Source: DASUFH01 sp036274645
GTDB taxonomy: Bacteria; Acidobacteriota; Terriglobia; 20CM-2-55-15
Assembly (NCBI GenBank): GCA_036274645.1
Contig: DASUFH010000326.1
Location: 1-17,143, forward strand
Length of the DNA: 17,143 bases
Direction of reading: 5' to 3'
This document shows positions 14,520 through 17,143 of this stretch, piece after piece (position 1 is the first letter of the stretch; every line of letters begins with the position of its first letter). The notes beneath the pieces are model-generated. The model had not been told where the DNA came from. It worked only from the letters and a program-made list of their open reading frames with translations, and did not search any database. A program made the position numbers and the translations under genes.

Positions 14520-15395
14520 ATGTCGGTAGGAGAGCTCGGCGCGGTCAACCGCAAGACAAGAGTCGGCGATTTTATCGAACTGACCAAGCCGCGCATCACG
14601 CTGCTCGTCCTGATCACGACCGTCGTCGGCTTCTACATGGGTTCGCCGGGCGAACTTCAGCTTCTGTTGTTGCTTCACACCGTTATCGGTTCCGGACTGG
14701 TGGCCTCCGGAGCGGGCGCGCTGAACCAGTATTACGAGCGCGAATTCGATTCCCGGATGCAGCGGACGCGGATGCGGCCATTGCCCGACGGCCGGGTGTT
14801 GCCGCTGGAAGCGCTGGCGTTTTCCGCGGCGCTCGCCGTGGCCGGGGCGGTGTATCTGACGGTTTTCGTAAACGCGCTGACGGCGTTGCTCGGAGTCTTG
14901 ACGCTGGCCGCCTACATCTTCGTGTATACGCCTCTGAAGACGCGTACGCCGTGGTGTACGCTGATCGGCGCGTTCCCCGGCGCCATGCCGCCCCTGATGG
15001 GATGGGCAGGCGCTCGCGGTGAAATTGACGCCGCGGCCTGGTCGCTGTTCGCCATTCTCTTCCTCTGGCAGATGCCGCACTTTTTCGCCATCGCGTGGAT
15101 CTTCACCGAAGACTATGCCCGCGGCGGTTTCCGGGTGCACACACGCGGCGAAGCCGCCGGACGTCAGATCATCTTTTACTGCTGCGCGCTGATTCCCGTC
15201 AGCCTGCTGCCGGCCCTGTTTGGCATCACCGGGCATTACTACCTCTGGGGCGGCCTCCTTCTCGGATTTATCTATCTGGCATACGGTGTTGCCGTGGCCC
15301 TGTTTCGATCCAATACCTATGCGCAACGCCTGCTGCGCGTGTCGATCGTCTATCTGCCGGCGTTGCTGGCGCTGATGACACTGGATAAGGTGTGA
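14520..15395 (+). CDS. ctaB: Protohaem IX farnesyltransferase (haem O synthase)
   Basis: The 291-residue integral membrane prenyltransferase of the UbiA family adds a farnesyl group to haem B to make haem O for haem-copper oxidases. The start of helix 1 reads DFIELTKPRITLLVL. The first substrate motif is N69-Q-Y-Y-E73-R-E-F-D77-S-R-M-Q-R-T-R-M-R-P-L, in which Glu73 replaces the first Asp of the usual NxxxDxxxD. The second block is Y136-T-P-L-K with TPWCTLIGAFPGAMPPLMGW, then about nine helices in total. Length is normal (280-310). GGAGG lies 6 nt before ATG 14520. Its stop overlaps the GTG start of the ABC gene (15392), so it opens an operon that continues with an ABC exporter. ctaB and cyoE are alternative names for the same function. 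Confidence 0.93.
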   Translation: MSVGELGAVNRKTRVGDFIELTKPRITLLVLITTVVGFYMGSPGELQLLLLLHTVIGSGLVASGAGALNQYYEREFDSRMQRTRMRPLPDGRVLPLEALAFSAALAVAGAVYLTVFVNALTALLGVLTLAAYIFVYTPLKTRTPWCTLIGAFPGAMPPLMGWAGARGEIDAAAWSLFAILFLWQMPHFFAIAWIFTEDYARGGFRVHTRGEAAGRQIIFYCCALIPVSLLPALFGITGHYYLWGGLLLGFIYLAYGVAVALFRSNTYAQRLLRVSIVYLPALLALMTLDKV

Positions 15396-16336
15396 AGGCT
15401 ACCGTGTCCACCGCCGCCGCCGTCGAAGCTTCCGGACTGGGACATTCCTATAACTCGCGCCGCGCGCTGGCAGACGTCACCTTCAATGTGCGTCCGGCAG
15501 AGATCTTTGCGCTGCTGGGTCCGAATGGTGGCGGCAAAACCACCCTTTTCAAGATTCTATCGACAGCGTTTCCGCCCGCTGAAGGCTCGGCCCGTGTCCT
15601 GGGATGGGACGTTCAGCGCGAGGCCGCCGAAGTCCGGCGCGCGATCGGCGTGGTTTTTCAGAATCCCAGCCTCGACAAGAAGCTGACAGTCCTGGAAAAC
15701 CTGCGCTATCACGGTCAACTATATGGACTGACCGGCGCCGCGCTGACGAACCGCGTGGATGAGTTGATGAACCGCATGATGGTTGCGGACCGGGCGTCCA
15801 GCCGGGTGGAATCGTTGTCCGGCGGTCTGGCGCGCCGGGTGGAGCTGGCGAGAGGCCTGCTGCACCAGCCGCGCCTGCTGATCCTTGACGAACCGTCGGT
15901 GGGGCTCGATCCTGGCGCGCGCCGCGACCTGTGGATCTATCTCGAGCAACTGCGCGCTCAGGGCGTGACCATCCTGGTGACGACCCATCTGATCGACGAA
16001 GCGGATCGCGCCGATCGGGTGTTGATCCTCAACGAGGGGCGCGTCGTGGCCATTGGCTCGCCGGAGGCGTTGAAGTCCGAGATTGGCGGCGACGTCATCA
16101 CGATCGATACGAAGGATCCCGAGAAACTCCGCGCGGCGATCCAGGCGAAGTTCGGCGTCGAGGTCAAAGCGGTGGCCGGACGTTTGCGCGTTGAGCGCGA
16201 ACGCGGCCATACCTTTCTGGCCGCCGTGGTCGACGCGTTTCCCGACATGATCGACTCGGTCGGGCTTTCGCGTCCGACGCTCGAAGACGTCTTCATTGCG
16301 CGCACCGGGCACCGGTTCTGGGAGGAAGCATCATGA
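15392..16336 (+). CDS. ABC transporter ATP-binding protein (ABC-2/DrrA type)
   Basis: The 314-residue cytoplasmic ATPase has Walker A G43-PNGGGKTT, Q90 in the Q-loop, signature L142-SGG, Walker B LLILDE (163-168; D166 is within it and E167 is catalytic), and H199 in the switch. Residues about 230-314 are the C-terminal extension common in ABC-2 exporter ATPases. GTG 15392 overlaps the ctaB stop (GTGA); a second GTG at 15404 (Val-Ser-Thr) is an equally plausible start, with aagg nearby. Its stop overlaps the ATG of the permease gene, so the two form one transporter. The substrate is not readable from the sequence. The linkage to ctaB suggests a role in oxidase biogenesis such as copper or haem-related export, but this is inference. 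Confidence 0.9.
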   Translation: MKATVSTAAAVEASGLGHSYNSRRALADVTFNVRPAEIFALLGPNGGGKTTLFKILSTAFPPAEGSARVLGWDVQREAAEVRRAIGVVFQNPSLDKKLTVLENLRYHGQLYGLTGAALTNRVDELMNRMMVADRASSRVESLSGGLARRVELARGLLHQPRLLILDEPSVGLDPGARRDLWIYLEQLRAQGVTILVTTHLIDEADRADRVLILNEGRVVAIGSPEALKSEIGGDVITIDTKDPEKLRAAIQAKFGVEVKAVAGRLRVERERGHTFLAAVVDAFPDMIDSVGLSRPTLEDVFIARTGHRFWEEAS

Positions 16337-17109
16337 GCAGCACGTTTCTGCTCGGCGCGCTCGTCCTCTGGAAACGCGAACTCGTCCGGTTTTTCCGCGA
16401 GCGTTCCCGCATCGGCAGCGCGCTGGGATCGCCGTTGATTTTCTGGCTGATGATCGGCTCCGGCGTCGGCAGTTCGTTCGTTGCGGTCGGCCCGGCAGGG
16501 GAGTCGATGGGCTATCTGGAATACTTCTTTCCGGGGACCGTTCTGCTCGTGCTCTTGTTCACCGCGATCTTCTCGACCATCTCGATCATCGAAGACCGGA
16601 AGGAAGGATTCCTGCAGGCCGTGCTGATCTCGCCTATTCCGCGTTCGTCCTTTGTTCTGGGCAAACTCCTCGGGGGGACGTCCCTCGCCATGATCCAGGG
16701 CGCGTTGTTCATGCTGCTGGCGCCGCTGGCGGGTATTCCGCTCAGCGCCATACCATCCGTGCTGGTGATTGCGGCCCTCGTATCATTCGGTCTGACGGCG
16801 CTGGGCTACATCATTGCCTGGAAGCTCGATTCGACGCAGGGATTTCACGGGATCATGATGCTGTTGCTGCTGCCGATGTGGTTCCTGTCCGGCGCGGTCT
16901 TTCAGGCGTCGACGGCGCCGGCGTGGCTCCGCGCCGTGGTTCGGATCAATCCCGTGGCTTACGGCCTGTCCGCGATGCGCTGGTCGATTTACGGCGCCTC
17001 ACCGGCCACCGCGAACCTGCCCGGACAGGCGGTATCTCTCGCCGTGTCGGTGGCGTTTACGGCGTTCATGTTCGGATGCGCCATTCTGGTCACGAGGCGG
17101 CCGGCATGA
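16333..17109 (+). CDS. ABC-2 type transporter permease
   Basis: The 258-residue membrane protein has about six helices, with the ABC-2 permease signature region EDRKEGFLQAVLISPIPRSS followed by VLGKLLGG, which forms the coupling segment, and a conserved NPVAYGLSAMRW near the C-terminus. It would pair with the preceding ATPase as an exporter homodimer. ATG 16333 overlaps the ATPase stop (ATGA), and its own TGA (17107-17109) overlaps the next ATG. Length matches the family (about 240-260). Confidence 0.88.
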   Translation: MSSTFLLGALVLWKRELVRFFRERSRIGSALGSPLIFWLMIGSGVGSSFVAVGPAGESMGYLEYFFPGTVLLVLLFTAIFSTISIIEDRKEGFLQAVLISPIPRSSFVLGKLLGGTSLAMIQGALFMLLAPLAGIPLSAIPSVLVIAALVSFGLTALGYIIAWKLDSTQGFHGIMMLLLLPMWFLSGAVFQASTAPAWLRAVVRINPVAYGLSAMRWSIYGASPATANLPGQAVSLAVSVAFTAFMFGCAILVTRRPA

Positions 17110-17143
17110 GAGAAGGCATTTTGAGGTCCCGTCTGCTTGCAGG
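17106..17143 (+). CDS. Start of an unidentified gene (partial, runs off right edge)
   Basis: ATG 17106 overlaps the permease stop as ATGA, and the 38 bp left encode MREGILRSRLLA plus two bases. Too short to identify. By its position after ctaB and an ABC exporter it is probably part of the same operon, possibly another oxidase assembly factor, but nothing in the sequence proves it. Confidence 0.5.
   Translation, partial: MREGILRSRLLA

Noticed and set aside
1..17143. CRISPR arrays, tRNA or rRNA genes, integrases, intact transposases
   Set aside because: No regularly spaced repeats with spacers, no tRNA-like cloverleaf recognised by eye, and no such proteins in any frame.

Overview
The window (about 60% GC by eye) looks like a chromosomal piece of a soil-type Acidobacteriota or a close relative. 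This is inference, resting on three things: secreted carboxypeptidase-regulatory-like proteins in tandem, a P-loop/dCMP deaminase fusion, and a cytochrome bc operon with a HEAT-repeat gene, a b6-type split cytochrome b and a multihaem cytochrome c. No rRNA, tRNA, CRISPR array, integrase or intact transposase is visible.

Layout. 1-3445 (minus strand): two tandem, paralogous secreted proteins of the carboxypeptidase-regulatory-like type. The upstream one (1424-3445) is cut by an in-frame TAA at 2363-2365, exactly where the downstream paralogue has a Tyr codon. The downstream one (1-1427) overlaps it by ATGA and runs off the left edge. 3446-4063: no intact gene; it holds the C-terminal remnant of a DUF4159-type gene and a short palindromic repeat. 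4064-5065 (minus): P-loop kinase-like domain fused to dCMP deaminase, divergent from glgA (5125-6609, plus; glycogen/starch synthase) across 59 bp. 6610-6847: a pair of the same palindromic repeat in opposite orientation.

6848-13312 (plus): a five-gene operon for a cytochrome bc (b6c-like) complex. In order it encodes a membrane-anchored HEAT-repeat protein, a Tat-type Rieske protein, a cytochrome b6-like subunit, an enlarged subunit IV-like protein and a 972-residue octahaem cytochrome c carrying a membrane anchor and long coiled coil. Quinol would be oxidised at the b/Rieske site and electrons passed through the octahaem protein, which takes the place of cytochrome c1/f. A cupredoxin lipoprotein with an amicyanin-type copper loop (13489-14238) follows after a long hairpin and a candidate promoter; it is a plausible periplasmic electron acceptor. 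A GC-rich hairpin after it is a candidate terminator.

14520-17143 (plus): ctaB/cyoE (haem O synthase), then an ABC-2 type exporter ATPase and permease and the first codons of another gene, all joined by 4-nt overlaps. This looks like the beginning of a terminal-oxidase assembly cluster, so the right two thirds of the window is a respiratory-chain locus.

The most interesting items are the octahaem/coiled-coil bc complex with its unusual subunit IV and HEAT subunit, the recently broken secreted-protein gene, the gene debris and REP-like repeats in intergenic DNA, and the 26-bp-arm hairpin after the cytochrome c gene.
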